Source: Planctomycetota bacterium (lineage in GTDB: Bacteria > Planctomycetota > Phycisphaerae > Phycisphaerales > Zrk34). From it: a stretch of 53,235 nt of DNA. Numbering within the stretch: position 1 is the stretch's first letter; the number at the start of each line of letters is the position of its first letter. Both the position numbers and the translations under genes were made by a program. The notes beneath the pieces were generated by a model. That model had not been told where the DNA came from, did not search any database, and saw nothing but the letters and a program-made list of their open reading frames with translations. Shown piece by piece: positions 32,469 to 41,004 of the stretch. Where the stretch lies: assembly GCA_016125255.1 (NCBI GenBank), contig WGMD01000032.1, positions 1 through 53,235 on the forward strand, written 5' to 3'.

Positions 32469-32485
32469 CATGGCAAGGTGCCGCC

Positions 32486-32788
32486 ATGCCCGCACGATTG
32501 ACCATCGATTCACGCACGATCGCGGCTTTCTGCAAACGTCACAAGGTGCGCCGCCTCGCGCTCTTCGGCTCCGTCCTGCGCGATGACTTTACCCCACGCA
32601 GCGACGTCGATGTGCTCGTCGAATTCGAGCCCGACGCCCGCGCGGGTCTGATGGCGATGGCCGCCATGCAGCACGAACTGTCCGACTTGTTTGATCGCCC
32701 GGTTCATCTCAGCACGCCCGGCAGTCTGAGCCGATACTTCCGCGATCGCGTGCTCAGCGAGGCGGAGGTTCAGTATGACGCAGCATGA
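32486..32788 (+). CDS. mntA: MntA-like nucleotidyltransferase antitoxin
   Basis: 100 residues. The minimal nucleotidyltransferase motif is LALFGSVLRDDFTPRSDVDV, i.e. GS-x10-D-x-D, followed by LVEF. The C-terminus (ELSDLFDRPVHLSTPGSLSR) is the usual MNT helix-strand end. Characterised MntA proteins inactivate a cognate HepT RNase by AMPylation. AAGGTG lies just upstream. Its stop overlaps the following hepT start by 14 nt. The toxin copy is interrupted, so this may be an orphan antitoxin. Confidence 0.9.
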   Translation: MPARLTIDSRTIAAFCKRHKVRRLALFGSVLRDDFTPRSDVDVLVEFEPDARAGLMAMAAMQHELSDLFDRPVHLSTPGSLSRYFRDRVLSEAEVQYDAA

Positions 32789-33122
32789 TCCGACGGTGCG
32801 CCTCAGACACATGCGCGATCACGCCGCCGAAGCCGTCCAACTCCTCGCCGACCATGACATCGACCATCTTCGCCATGACCGAATGCTTGAATTGAGTCTC
32901 GTCCGCCTCGTCGAAATCGTCGGCGAAGCAGCGGCGTAAGTCCCGCGCGACATGCAGTCCCGCTACGCCGCCATTCCCTGGCGCGACGCGGTGACCATGC
33001 GCAACGTCCTCATTCACGCCTACGACCAGATCGATCTGCAAGTCCTCTGGAACACCGTCCGCTAAGACCTCCCGCCCCCGATCGAACTGCTCGACCGCGC
33101 GCTGGCGGACACAAATCCGTGA
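32775..33122 (+). pseudogene. hepT: HepT-like toxin gene with two in-frame TAA codons
   Basis: From the ATG at 32775 one frame runs 115 codons to TGA at 33120-33122, interrupted only by TAA at 32937-32939 and TAA at 33063-33065. Read through, it gives RLRHMRDHAAEAVQLL, LVEIVGEAAA, (stop) VPRDMQSRY, AIPWRDAVTMRNVLIHAYDQ, LWNTVR, (stop) DLPPPIELLDRALA, a complete HEPN/HepT sequence. The catalytic R-x4-H-x-Y motif (RNVLIHAY) lies after the first stop, so a terminated product of 54 residues would be inactive. No frameshift. Probably an inactivated toxin; readthrough is a remote possibility. Confidence 0.85.
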
Positions 33123-33176
33123 CCGGCCCGCCCCGCTTCAGTGGGGCGGGGCCTCCCTCCCAATTCAGACACAGCG

Positions 33177-33205
33177 TTTACAGGGACACGCGATCGGCCT
33201 ACCCT
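33177..33205 (+). promoter_or_regulatory. Candidate promoter of the lipoprotein-AsmA genes
   Basis: TTTACA (33177-33182), 17-nt spacer, TACCCT (33200-33205), 9 nt before the ATG at 33215. A GGCCCGCCCC / GGGGCGGGGCC hairpin lies just upstream (about 33124-33153). Confidence 0.5.
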
Positions 33206-33214
33206 GTAGGGTTC

Positions 33215-33826
33215 ATGCGGATGCGAATGATGGTCATCCTGATTTTGCTGGGCGTGGGGGCGGGCGGTTGCACGTCCGTGCGCGTGACGGATCCGCCGCG
33301 CACGGCGACGGAGCAGTTTCTCATGTCCACCGCCGCCGCCGACGCGGTGCGGCAACTGTCCGGCGAAGCGCTGCGGGGGCGGACGGTGTATGTCGACGAC
33401 ACATACATGCCCGCCAAGGAATTTCCGTACCTGATCGGCGACGTGCGGGCGCAGCTTCTGATGGCCGGTTGTCAGATGGCTTTGTCGCGCGACAAGGCGC
33501 AGGTCGTCGTCGAGGTGCGGTCGGGGGGCGTGGGCATTGATCGATACGAATTTCTCTTGGGCATACCGGCGTTGCCGCTGGGCGCGGTGGCGACGGCCGC
33601 GGGCGCTCCGGCGATCCCCATCAGCACGCCCGAGCTGGCACTGATCAAAAATTCGCGCCAATGGGGCACGGCCAGCATCGCGCTGGTCGCCTACTGGACC
33701 GACACGGGCGAGATCATCGCCGCGTCCGGCCCCTACGTCGGACGAAGCGAACGCGAGGACTGGTGGTTCTTCGGGTCCGGCCCGAAAAGCATCAGCGACA
33801 TCCCCACGACCAAACCGCTGGAGTGA
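33215..33826 (+). CDS. Putative lipoprotein, unknown function
   Basis: About 203 residues from the ATG at 33215. Signal peptide MRMRMMVILILLGVGAGGC with lipobox AGGC. The mature part has VYVDDTYMPAKEFPYLIGDV, RAQLLMAGCQMALSRDKAQV, VEVRSGGVGIDRYEFLLGIP, IKNSRQWGTASIALVAYW. The alternating strand/helix pattern resembles small planctomycete outer-membrane lipoproteins of the DUF6655 kind, but I cannot confirm that. The next gene starts 6 nt later, so they are probably co-transcribed. Confidence 0.8.
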   Translation: MRMRMMVILILLGVGAGGCTSVRVTDPPRTATEQFLMSTAAADAVRQLSGEALRGRTVYVDDTYMPAKEFPYLIGDVRAQLLMAGCQMALSRDKAQVVVEVRSGGVGIDRYEFLLGIPALPLGAVATAAGAPAIPISTPELALIKNSRQWGTASIALVAYWTDTGEIIAASGPYVGRSEREDWWFFGSGPKSISDIPTTKPLE

Positions 33827-33832
33827 TCGGCC

Positions 33833-36800
33833 GTGGTGCGATGGCTTGTACGAATCGCGATCCTGCTCATCGTGCTCGCGCTCCTCGGTGCGGGCACGGT
33901 CACATGGGAGCTGCACACCGATACGCCGCGGGACATGGTCGTCGACGAGATTCAAACTTCGACCGGTCTGCGACTCACGATCGGGTCGATGACGACAAGC
34001 TGGTCGGGTCAGTCGACGCTGCACGATGTCGCGATCCGTCTGCCGACGGGCGACGAGCCGATCTTCGCGGCTGATCAATTGGCCGTGCGGCACACGGGCG
34101 TGCTGCGATTGCTCTTCGGCGCGGCGGCGCAGGTTCATGTCATCACCGCGTCCGGCCCCGTGCATGTCACGATCGCGCAGGGCGCGGACGGGCGATGGAA
34201 TATCGAGCGACTCGTCGATCTATTGAGCGCATCAACCAGCGGCGGCGGCGCGACGGCTCTGCCGCGTATTGAAATCGACGGCCTCGCGCTCGATGTGCGC
34301 GACCGGGCGGGGCGGCGTGAAACGGTGACCCCCATCAAATTCACACTCGACCCGCTCGGGCCGGGCGCCGGCGAGATCGCGCTGAGCGGGCCGGGGGAGT
34401 TGAACGTGGCGGGTCGGTTCAGCACGACGGGCGATATGACGCATGAGTTGACCGTCAAGGCGACGGACGCGGCGAAGGTGATGGGTCTGTGGCTGAGCGA
34501 TGATCTGAAGCCGGCGTCAGTCGACGCGAAATGGTCGGGTCATGTGTCGGGGCCCGAGGTGTTGGGCGAATTGACGGTGACGGAGGCGCGGGCGGGAGCG
34601 AAACGGTTGAGCGGCGCGATGTCGATGGCGATGCGCTCGGGCAGCGTCACGATCAACCCCCGCCGGGTGACGATCGAAAACGGCGACGGCGCGGCGGCGA
34701 CGCTCGAGGGCGGCGAGCTGGTCATCGACATGAAACACGTCGAGACGCATCAGCTTTTCGTGACGGCCGGCGACACGCGCGCGAAGCTCACGGGGCAGTA
34801 CGCATGGGGCACGCGGAGCGGCGCGGTGCATGCGGCCTGGTCGGGCGCGGTCAAGGCGATGGACCTGGCGCACCATGGCGAGACGGATGTGCGGATCGAA
34901 AGCGGCGGGCTCGACGGATGGCGCATCACGGCGGAGGCCCAAGGCGCGGCCCGGACGCCGCGGGGTCAATGGACGGGCGGCGCGACGCTCAGCGCGACGG
35001 GCGAGAACCCGCGGGCGATGACATGGTCGATCACCTCCGACAAGAGCAACTGGACCGACGCATCGGGCGCCAGTACGCCGATCCAAGGCGCGGCGGCGCA
35101 CGGGCGCATCAACGGCTCGAAGATCGAAGTGACCGAACTGGCGGCGCAGTCGCCGGCGCCTCTGCGGGCGAGCGGCGAATATGACATGGACAGCGGGCAG
35201 TGGCACGCCGACGCGGCGGTGAAGCAATTGGACGCGGGCGAGGTCGGCGTGATCGACGCCAGCGCGGCGGCGCACGGCGATGCGAAGACCCTCGCGCTGG
35301 ACCGCTTCGACGCCCGCGGCGAGAAGTTCACGGCGGAAGGATCGGGCGCTTACACGTTCGGGGCGGACAAGCCGATGACGCTGGCGGTGAAAATCAGCGG
35401 GGAATACGCGGCCAACGACACGACGTCGGCGAGCTACGCATGGGAAGGCGACATCGGCGGCGCGGTCGGCGGGAAGGCGAAGCTGGACGCGACGGGCGTG
35501 CTGACCATTGAGCGCTTGAGCGTGAGCGGGCAGAAGGTCGACGACATTTCGACAGGGCTGGAGGTATCGCTCGACGAAGGCGTCGTGGCGGCGAAGACCG
35601 GGAAGTTCGATCTGCTGGGCGGGTCGGCGAGCGTGTCGGGCAAGTATGTGCTCAACGAGCAGTCGGCGGGATTGAACATCGCGGCGGAGGACGTTTCGCT
35701 GGGCAAGCTGTCGATGTGGGTCAATGGCGATCTGAAGCTGGGCGGGGCGGCGAGCGGGAAGCTGCGCGTGCGTCTGCCGCGGGGCCAGGTCACGCAGGCG
35801 AGCGTCAGCGGGTCGTGGTCGGTGAAGGATTTTTCGGATGGGGCGATCGCGTTCGAAACGATGACGGGCGAGCTTCGGACGGAGCGCGGGGTGCTGCGGC
35901 TGGACCCCGTGCGATTGACGCGCGGGGCGGGGGAAGCGGCCGGTTGGGCGACGTTCGATCTTCATGACGGCCGCACGCTGCACGCGGAATTGAAGCCGGC
36001 GAACTGGCCGGTCGAGTCGGAGGCGATCACGGCGGCGGTGAGCGGGGATGTGGTGATTGATGCGGACGTGGTGGAGCCGCGGGTGGGCGGGAACATGACG
36101 CTGGACGCGGCGGTGTCGATGTCGGGCGAGGCGATGGGGCGCGTGAAACTGTCGGGGGTGCTGGCGGATGAGCGATTGGTGCTGAGCACGATCGACGCGG
36201 ACCTGGCGTTCGGCCGGATTCGCGGCGCGGCGACGATTGACGGGCGGGACTGGACGCAGAGCACGGGGGTCTTGAGCGGGACGGGTCTAAAGCCGGGCGC
36301 GGCGGCGAAGTGGTGGCCGGAGGCGGCGATGATCGACGGGGCGGCGGAGATGCAGATAAAGTTCAGCCCATCGACGGATCCGCGGGCGCCCGGGCCGATG
36401 CATATTGATGCGCGTTGGTCCCCGACGCAGGCGATGGCGATTCGCCATGTGCCGATCGGCGGCGGGACGCTGACGGCGTTCGCCTCAATGCAGCGCGCGA
36501 TCATCGACGAAGCGAGCTGGTCGATGGCGGACGGGAAGGTCAAGGCGTGGGCCTCGCTGCGGCGGCGCGACGGGCAGTGGTACGACCATGTGCGGATGGA
36601 TTTTGAGAACCTGGACCTGAACGTGCTCAATGCATCATTGAGCGACGACGAGAAGGACGCGGTGCCGGGCCGGCTCGAAGGGACGATCAACTTGCTGGGC
36701 CCGACGCAGTCGCTTGCGGCGATGGTGGGCACGGCGGACGTGACGATCCGCGATTCGAGTCTGCGTCACACGGACATCATCGGCGGCGTGCTGGGAATCA

Positions 36801-37168
36801 TGGGCAAAGGCGAGATGGATCCCGTCGGGTCCGGCCGGGCGTCGATGCGGCTCGAGGGCGGGACGCTGTGGATCGACAAGCTGCGTTACGAGAATCGGGG
36901 CACGGAGATTCTGCTCGATGGGCGGATCGACGACATCGCCAGCGGGATGAAGGGCACGGTGAAGATGAACGCGATCGGATCGTTGCAGCCGTTTAAGAAT
37001 GTGACGCTGCCGATGATGAGGGATGTCGATGCGCTGCTCAAGGGGTTGGCGTCGCAGGTCACGACGGTTCGGATCACGGGGCCATTGGACAAGGTGACGG
37101 TTGAGTCGACTTCGCTGCGTGAGATGATGCAGACGGCGCAGAAGCTTTTGACGACGCCGAATCTTTAG
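33833..37168 (+). CDS. AsmA-like envelope protein
   Basis: 1111 residues from a GTG. An N-terminal membrane anchor (VRWLVRIAILLIVLALLGAG) is followed by a very long beta-strand-rich region with an amphipathic repeat pattern (GELNVAGRFSTTGDMTHEL, GSVTINPRRVTIENGDGAAA, AEGSGAYTFGADKPM). The end (TINLLGPTQSLAAMVGTADV, DIIGGVLGIMGKGEM, LWIDKLRYENRGTEILLDGR, TVRITGPLDKVTVE) matches the AsmA-like C-terminal domain. AsmA-family proteins are thought to form lipid-conducting grooves between the two membranes. It is read with the lipoprotein gene in front. Confidence 0.85.
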   Translation: MVRWLVRIAILLIVLALLGAGTVTWELHTDTPRDMVVDEIQTSTGLRLTIGSMTTSWSGQSTLHDVAIRLPTGDEPIFAADQLAVRHTGVLRLLFGAAAQVHVITASGPVHVTIAQGADGRWNIERLVDLLSASTSGGGATALPRIEIDGLALDVRDRAGRRETVTPIKFTLDPLGPGAGEIALSGPGELNVAGRFSTTGDMTHELTVKATDAAKVMGLWLSDDLKPASVDAKWSGHVSGPEVLGELTVTEARAGAKRLSGAMSMAMRSGSVTINPRRVTIENGDGAAATLEGGELVIDMKHVETHQLFVTAGDTRAKLTGQYAWGTRSGAVHAAWSGAVKAMDLAHHGETDVRIESGGLDGWRITAEAQGAARTPRGQWTGGATLSATGENPRAMTWSITSDKSNWTDASGASTPIQGAAAHGRINGSKIEVTELAAQSPAPLRASGEYDMDSGQWHADAAVKQLDAGEVGVIDASAAAHGDAKTLALDRFDARGEKFTAEGSGAYTFGADKPMTLAVKISGEYAANDTTSASYAWEGDIGGAVGGKAKLDATGVLTIERLSVSGQKVDDISTGLEVSLDEGVVAAKTGKFDLLGGSASVSGKYVLNEQSAGLNIAAEDVSLGKLSMWVNGDLKLGGAASGKLRVRLPRGQVTQASVSGSWSVKDFSDGAIAFETMTGELRTERGVLRLDPVRLTRGAGEAAGWATFDLHDGRTLHAELKPANWPVESEAITAAVSGDVVIDADVVEPRVGGNMTLDAAVSMSGEAMGRVKLSGVLADERLVLSTIDADLAFGRIRGAATIDGRDWTQSTGVLSGTGLKPGAAAKWWPEAAMIDGAAEMQIKFSPSTDPRAPGPMHIDARWSPTQAMAIRHVPIGGGTLTAFASMQRAIIDEASWSMADGKVKAWASLRRRDGQWYDHVRMDFENLDLNVLNASLSDDEKDAVPGRLEGTINLLGPTQSLAAMVGTADVTIRDSSLRHTDIIGGVLGIMGKGEMDPVGSGRASMRLEGGTLWIDKLRYENRGTEILLDGRIDDIASGMKGTVKMNAIGSLQPFKNVTLPMMRDVDALLKGLASQVTTVRITGPLDKVTVESTSLREMMQTAQKLLTTPNL

Positions 37169-37207
37169 GAGTGGGGAGTTGGGAGTGGGGAGTGCGGAGT
37201 GGGAGGC
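37169..37207. repeat. GGAGTGGGGAGTTGGGAGTG tract
   Basis: A G-rich approximate 8-bp repeat directly after the AsmA stop; the same words appear in the opposite sense at 42158-42188, before purH, and inside the FecR gene at about 9513-9546. The rest of the gap to 37314 holds a short GCGAAGCGCTTCGC palindrome. Confidence 0.75.
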
Positions 37208-37314
37208 GATCCGGGGCTCCCTGCTTCGCGAAGCGCTTCGCAGGGCTGGCGTCGCTGTGCTCCTCCGCGGCGGGAGCTTGCTGAAAATGGCGTACAGGCG
37301 TACGCTGTGGGGCG

Positions 37315-37746
37315 ATGGAACGAGTGCATGTGCGAGTCTGGGCGGGGGCGGTTGCGGCGGTGTGCGCGGTGCTGTTGGGCACGGCGGCGACGCTTCACGC
37401 GGACCCGGCCGGGTTCGGGACGCACGAGCAGCTCGGGCTGCCGGCGTGTCCGTGGCGCGAAGCGCACGGCATGCTCTGCCCCACCTGCGGGATGACCACC
37501 GCCTTCACGCAGGCGGCGCACGGACACGTGCTGGCGGCGATCCAAACGCAGCCGGCGGGCGGACTGGGCGCGATGGCGGCGGCGATGGCGATCTGGGTCG
37601 GGCTCTACGTGATGCTCACCGGCAACACCGGCGGGCGGTTCACGCGCGGGTGGCTGCGGCCCGGACGCACGATGCTCATCGTCCTGAGCGTCATCGCGGT
37701 TTCATGGATGTACAAGCTGATCGTCACAGGAGCGACCGGAACATGA
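37315..37746 (+). CDS. DUF2752 membrane protein
   Basis: 143 residues with three predicted helices (VWAGAVAAVCAVLLGTAAT, GLGAMAAAMAIWVGLYVML, MLIVLSVIAVSWMYKLIV). The DUF2752 signature CPTCGMTTAF sits at about 54-63 in a loop after LGLPACPW. Function is unknown; the cysteines suggest metal or redox chemistry. The stop overlaps the start of the next gene (ATGA), so it is the first gene of a coupled trio with two lipoproteins. Confidence 0.9.
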   Translation: MERVHVRVWAGAVAAVCAVLLGTAATLHADPAGFGTHEQLGLPACPWREAHGMLCPTCGMTTAFTQAAHGHVLAAIQTQPAGGLGAMAAAMAIWVGLYVMLTGNTGGRFTRGWLRPGRTMLIVLSVIAVSWMYKLIVTGATGT

Positions 37747-38390
37747 CTCGACGGTTTTGCATGATGCTTTTGGGCCTGGTGCTGGCGGGAGCGCTGGGCG
37801 GCTGCGAGGCGGTCGCATGGGTGGCGCAGGGCGTGACGCCGACGCCGCCGCCGATCGATGTCAAGGCCGAGTACGCCGCGCTGGACAATCAGCGCGTGGC
37901 CGTGCTCGTGGACGCCAAGCTCGAGACGCTCTTCGAGCATCCGATGGCGCAGCTCGAGATCGCGCAGGCGCTCACGACGCAGCTCGCCGCGAGCGTGCCG
38001 GGCGTGCAGGTCGTCGACGCCAAGCAGGTCGTCGAGTTCCAGCAGCGCAACATCTACTGGAACACCTCGACGTACAGCGATCTGGCCAAGCGCCTCAACG
38101 TCAATCGCCTCGTCCTCATCGACATCAGCGACTACCGACTCCACGAGCCGGGCAACATGCACCTGTGGCGCGGCACGATCACCGGCACCGTCAGCGTCGC
38201 CGCCACCGACTCCGATCACCCCAACGATCTGGCGTACTCGACCGTCGTGACCGCGGCTTATCCGCCGGACAAACCGATGGGCGCGGTCAACGCCGACGAA
38301 CGCACGATCCGACTGGGCATGCTCGATCTGTTCACGCGCGGCGTCGTCGGCAAGTTCCACGACCACAAGGAAGAACGGGACGCCAAATGA
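37743..38390 (+). CDS. Putative lipoprotein, first of a pair
   Basis: 215 residues from the ATG at 37743, translated in overlap with the DUF2752 gene. Signal peptide MTRRFCMMLLGLVLAGALGGC with lipobox LGGC. Mature region has NQRVAVLVDAKLETLFEHPM, LTTQLAASVPGVQVVDAKQV, FQQRNIYWNTSTYSDLAKRL, NVNRLVLIDISDYRLHEPGN, similar in pattern to CsgG- or TolB-N-like lipoprotein domains. It shares layout with the next gene, also a lipoprotein, and probably arose by duplication. Role in outer-membrane assembly or transport is a guess. Confidence 0.82.
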   Translation: MTRRFCMMLLGLVLAGALGGCEAVAWVAQGVTPTPPPIDVKAEYAALDNQRVAVLVDAKLETLFEHPMAQLEIAQALTTQLAASVPGVQVVDAKQVVEFQQRNIYWNTSTYSDLAKRLNVNRLVLIDISDYRLHEPGNMHLWRGTITGTVSVAATDSDHPNDLAYSTVVTAAYPPDKPMGAVNADERTIRLGMLDLFTRGVVGKFHDHKEERDAK

Positions 38391-39040
38391 CCCGCATTCC
38401 CGCCGGTATCCTCGCCCTGCTGACGCTGACGCTCGCGCTGTCGCCGGGGGGATGCGAGGTCGGGTCGTTCGTGGCGACCAATGTCCTGCCCCGCCCCAAG
38501 ATTCCCGCGGTGTTCGAGCTGCCCAAGCAATCGACCGTCGTCATGGTCGATGACCCGCATCGGCTGATTCCCAACGCCACGCTCGCGCCCGTCATCGCCG
38601 CCAACATCGGCGCGGACCTCAAGAAAAACGAAGTCGTCAGCGAAGTGATCGCGCCCAACCTGATCGAAGACCTGCGCGTCAACGAGCAGAACTTCTCCAA
38701 CTGGCCCATCGACAAAATCGGCAAGCAGGTCGGGGCCAAGCAGGTGATCTACATCATGGTCGAGGGCTTCGATCTGACCGAGTCGCAGGCGATCTACCGA
38801 CCGACCGCCGCGGTGCGCGTCAAGGTCATCGACGTCGAAACCGGCCGGCGACTTTTCCCGCAGGGCGACAATCTGGGCTACCCGGTGAGCGTGCAGAAGT
38901 ATTACAAGAACATGCAGGGCGCGACCGACGGGACGGACCTGGTGCTGGCCCGCGGATTGGCCCAGCGCGTGGCGGAGGATGTGGGCAAGCTGTTCTACGA
39001 ACACAAGGAACGGGAAGTCGGCAGCGGGTTTGAGGATTGA
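38387..39040 (+). CDS. Putative lipoprotein, second of a pair
   Basis: 217 residues, start overlapping the previous stop (ATGA). Signal peptide MTRIPAGILALLTLTLALS with cysteine in PGGC (a weak lipobox). Body: QSTVVMVDDPHRLIPNATLA, IGADLKKNEVVSEVIAPNLI, NFSNWPIDKIGKQVGAKQVI, YIMVEGFDLTE, AAVRVKVIDVETGRRLFPQG. Pattern of strand, helix, NWxxDKIGK..GA.QVIY resembles the first lipoprotein (Y.DLAKRL.VNRLVLI), supporting a paralogous pair. Function unknown. Confidence 0.82.
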   Translation: MTRIPAGILALLTLTLALSPGGCEVGSFVATNVLPRPKIPAVFELPKQSTVVMVDDPHRLIPNATLAPVIAANIGADLKKNEVVSEVIAPNLIEDLRVNEQNFSNWPIDKIGKQVGAKQVIYIMVEGFDLTESQAIYRPTAAVRVKVIDVETGRRLFPQGDNLGYPVSVQKYYKNMQGATDGTDLVLARGLAQRVAEDVGKLFYEHKEREVGSGFED

Positions 39041-39074
39041 GCCCGAATCGGGGGCGAGCACAGGTCGTTCGTTC

Positions 39075-40130
39075 ATGCACATCGTTCATCTGATCGATCA
39101 CCGCGAAGAAAAGACCGTGACGGCGCTGCGCGAGGATCTGGCCGGGGCGCTGGCGGGGGTTTCCCATGAACTTTGCCGCGTCGAAGCCGGTCCGCTGGCG
39201 GCGATGCGATTGCGCAGCGCCCTGCGGCGGACGAAGCCGGGCGATGTGGTGCATGCCTGGTCCCTGCGGGCGGCGGCGATCGGGGCGATGAGCGGAATCA
39301 GATCACCGATGACGGCGACGATCGCGCACATGCCGACGGCGAGCGATGCACGCTGGCTCATGCGCCGGGCGCTTCGCCGCCGGGCGATGACGCTCACGGC
39401 GATCGACGCGCCGATCGCCGGCGCGATCGCGTCGCGCTGCGGGCTCGAAGCACACATCATTCCCCCCGGCCTGGACGCACGGCGGATCGAGCGCGGCGAC
39501 CGTCGCGCGATGCGGATGCGATGGGGCATCACCGACGAGACGATGCTGATGGCGACCGTGCTCGGCGACGCGGCGGAGCCGGAGGACGAACTGCGCGGCG
39601 CGCTGGCGGTCGGACTTGTCGAGGAAGCGGGCCGGAAACTGCGCGTGATGCTGCGGGCCGGTTCGACGGCTTCGGAGCGTGCGCGGCGGCTGATGGATGC
39701 GACGCGGCGCGGTGAACGGATGCGCATCACGCCCGACCTGGCGGAGTTGTGGCGTGTCATCGACGGCTGCGATCTGGCGATCGGCGTCGGCGGCGGGCTG
39801 CCGCTGGCATGGGCGATGCTCGCGGGCAAAGCGATCGCGGGGATGGACAGCGAACATGTGCGGGCGTACGTCCGAGCTGATGTGGCCGGCCTGCTCGCCC
39901 CTCCGCATTCGCCCGGCGAACTGGCCAAGCGCATCTGCCGCCTCGCCGACGACCCCGCCCGCCGGCGCGAGCTTTCGCAAGCCGCTCAGACCGCCGCCAC
40001 CGAATGCTTTGATCTGAATCGCTACGCGCAGCGGATGCACCATATCTACGACCGCACCGCCGCCGGAGCGCCCATCGACTGGCCCGCCCTCGCCGCTGCG
40101 GCGCTGCCCGCCGACGCCGGCGCCGCCTGA
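39075..40130 (+). CDS. GT-B glycosyltransferase-like protein
   Basis: 351 residues from the ATG at 39075. N-terminal Rossmann-like half (MHIVHLIDHREEKTVTALRE, LRRTKPGDVVHAWSLRAAAI, DAPIAGAIASRCGLEAHIIP) and a C-terminal half with VGGGLPLAWAMLAGKAIAGM, ADVAGLLAPPHSPGELAKRI, RLADDPARRRELSQAA, matching the GT4/GT1-type C-terminal lobe. Several of the usual glutamate positions of GT4 enzymes (EAMAAG) are altered to AWAMLAG, so catalytic competence is uncertain. Donor and acceptor unknown; probably cell-surface glycan synthesis. Confidence 0.78.
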   Translation: MHIVHLIDHREEKTVTALREDLAGALAGVSHELCRVEAGPLAAMRLRSALRRTKPGDVVHAWSLRAAAIGAMSGIRSPMTATIAHMPTASDARWLMRRALRRRAMTLTAIDAPIAGAIASRCGLEAHIIPPGLDARRIERGDRRAMRMRWGITDETMLMATVLGDAAEPEDELRGALAVGLVEEAGRKLRVMLRAGSTASERARRLMDATRRGERMRITPDLAELWRVIDGCDLAIGVGGGLPLAWAMLAGKAIAGMDSEHVRAYVRADVAGLLAPPHSPGELAKRICRLADDPARRRELSQAAQTAATECFDLNRYAQRMHHIYDRTAAGAPIDWPALAAAALPADAGAA

Positions 40131-40142
40131 TCCGTCTTTAAT

Positions 40143-40406
40143 TCAGAATGGCACGGCGTCATTGGGTCGAATCGTTGTTTCACCGTCCGACGACTTCATG
40201 CCGTTGCACAGAATGACTGGAACGGACTGGATTTGTCCGTCAACACTGATGATGATGGTCGCACGACCCGCGGGAAGATCGCGTGGATGATCGGTGCGGA
40301 CGAATGTCGGGGCGACTTGCGTGAGCGGGATACGGGCCGCACCGCATTCAAGCCAAAGCTCGACGTCCGTGGAAAATGCAACACCGCCGAAGGCCGCCTG
40401 AGTCAT
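40143..40406 (-). CDS. Small conserved-looking protein of unknown function
   Basis: 87 residues. Sequence STDVELWLECGAARIPLTQV, APTFVRTDHPRDLPAGRATI, IISVDGQIQSVPVILCNG has the pattern of short planctomycete proteins (ExxLW ... IPL ... P ... LPxGxAxxxISVDG), but I cannot name a family. Base composition is lower in GC than neighbours. It ends 12 nt from the glycosyltransferase stop (convergent). Upstream lies a palindrome-rich stretch. Confidence 0.55.
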   Translation of the reverse strand: MTQAAFGGVAFSTDVELWLECGAARIPLTQVAPTFVRTDHPRDLPAGRATIIISVDGQIQSVPVILCNGMKSSDGETTIRPNDAVPF

Positions 40407-40638
40407 GGACCTGCTCCATCCCGAAGCTTGTACATGCGGCCTCGGATCAATGCGATTCTCCCCAATACCTTTGACAGAATCAATTGTCTCAATCTGCCGA
40501 TCAACAGGCCCGGCCGGTCAATGCGTCAAATCGTGCACGTGCACGTGCACGGTCTTGCGCTCGCTTAACGCCGTTCACTCCCCCAAGGCGGGGGGACTTC
40601 AGTCCCCCCCGCCTCGGTCGTGATCATCCCACTAGCCC
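40407..40638. repeat. Palindrome-rich gap
   Basis: No protein gene seen. Contains the 18-nt palindromic run GTGCACGTGCACGTGCAC (40533-40550) and a GACTTNAGTC-family palindrome with arms GGCGGGGGGACT / AGTCCCCCCCGCC (40587-40613) followed by TCGG. Confidence 0.75.
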
Positions 40639-40667
40639 TTGACCAATCGGTCATTTACGGCGATACT
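40639..40667 (+). promoter_or_regulatory. Candidate promoter of the 40693 gene pair
   Basis: TTGACC (40639-40644), 17-nt spacer, GATACT (40662-40667). It overlaps the first codons of an open frame that begins at 40639, which argues that the real protein starts at 40693. Confidence 0.5.
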
Positions 40668-40692
40668 GAGCCGCCCGGGAGCCGAGTGTCCC

Positions 40693-41004
40693 ATGCCGGT
40701 GAAAGAGCCAGCTGCGATTGATCGGTTGCCCGAGCCGCTGCGTCGGTTCGTCGCGGCGCTGACGCCTGAGCACAAGCTGCTGCTGACGCTCAAGCATCAG
40801 CTTTACGACGGTGACTGGCGGCCGATGATTGCGGACCTCAATAATCGCCTGGCCGGTCGGCCCCACGTGTTCCGACTCGCCGAGCGCATCGAGGACGACC
40901 TGAGGCGGATTCAACAGCTTTGTTGCGTGGAAGAGCAATACCAAGTGGAACTGTCCGAGCTGATCAACCCCAGCCCGGACGCCGATTCGGAGGCCGGTGC
41001 ATGA
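40693..41004 (+). CDS. Small protein of unknown function
   Basis: About 103 residues from the ATG at 40693. Helical, acidic at the C-terminus: RLPEPLRRFVAALTPEHKLL, LTLKHQLYDGDWRPMIADLN, RLAERIEDDLRRIQQLCCVE. No recognised family. Its stop overlaps the ATG of the PQQ-propeller lipoprotein (ATGA), so the two are translationally coupled and probably functionally linked. A promoter candidate lies just upstream. Confidence 0.75.
   Translation: MPVKEPAAIDRLPEPLRRFVAALTPEHKLLLTLKHQLYDGDWRPMIADLNNRLAGRPHVFRLAERIEDDLRRIQQLCCVEEQYQVELSELINPSPDADSEAGA

Noticed and set aside
31329-32513. N-terminal extension of the MFS-acyltransferase frame to 32513
   Set aside because: It is antisense to hemB; the permease starts cleanly at 31328.
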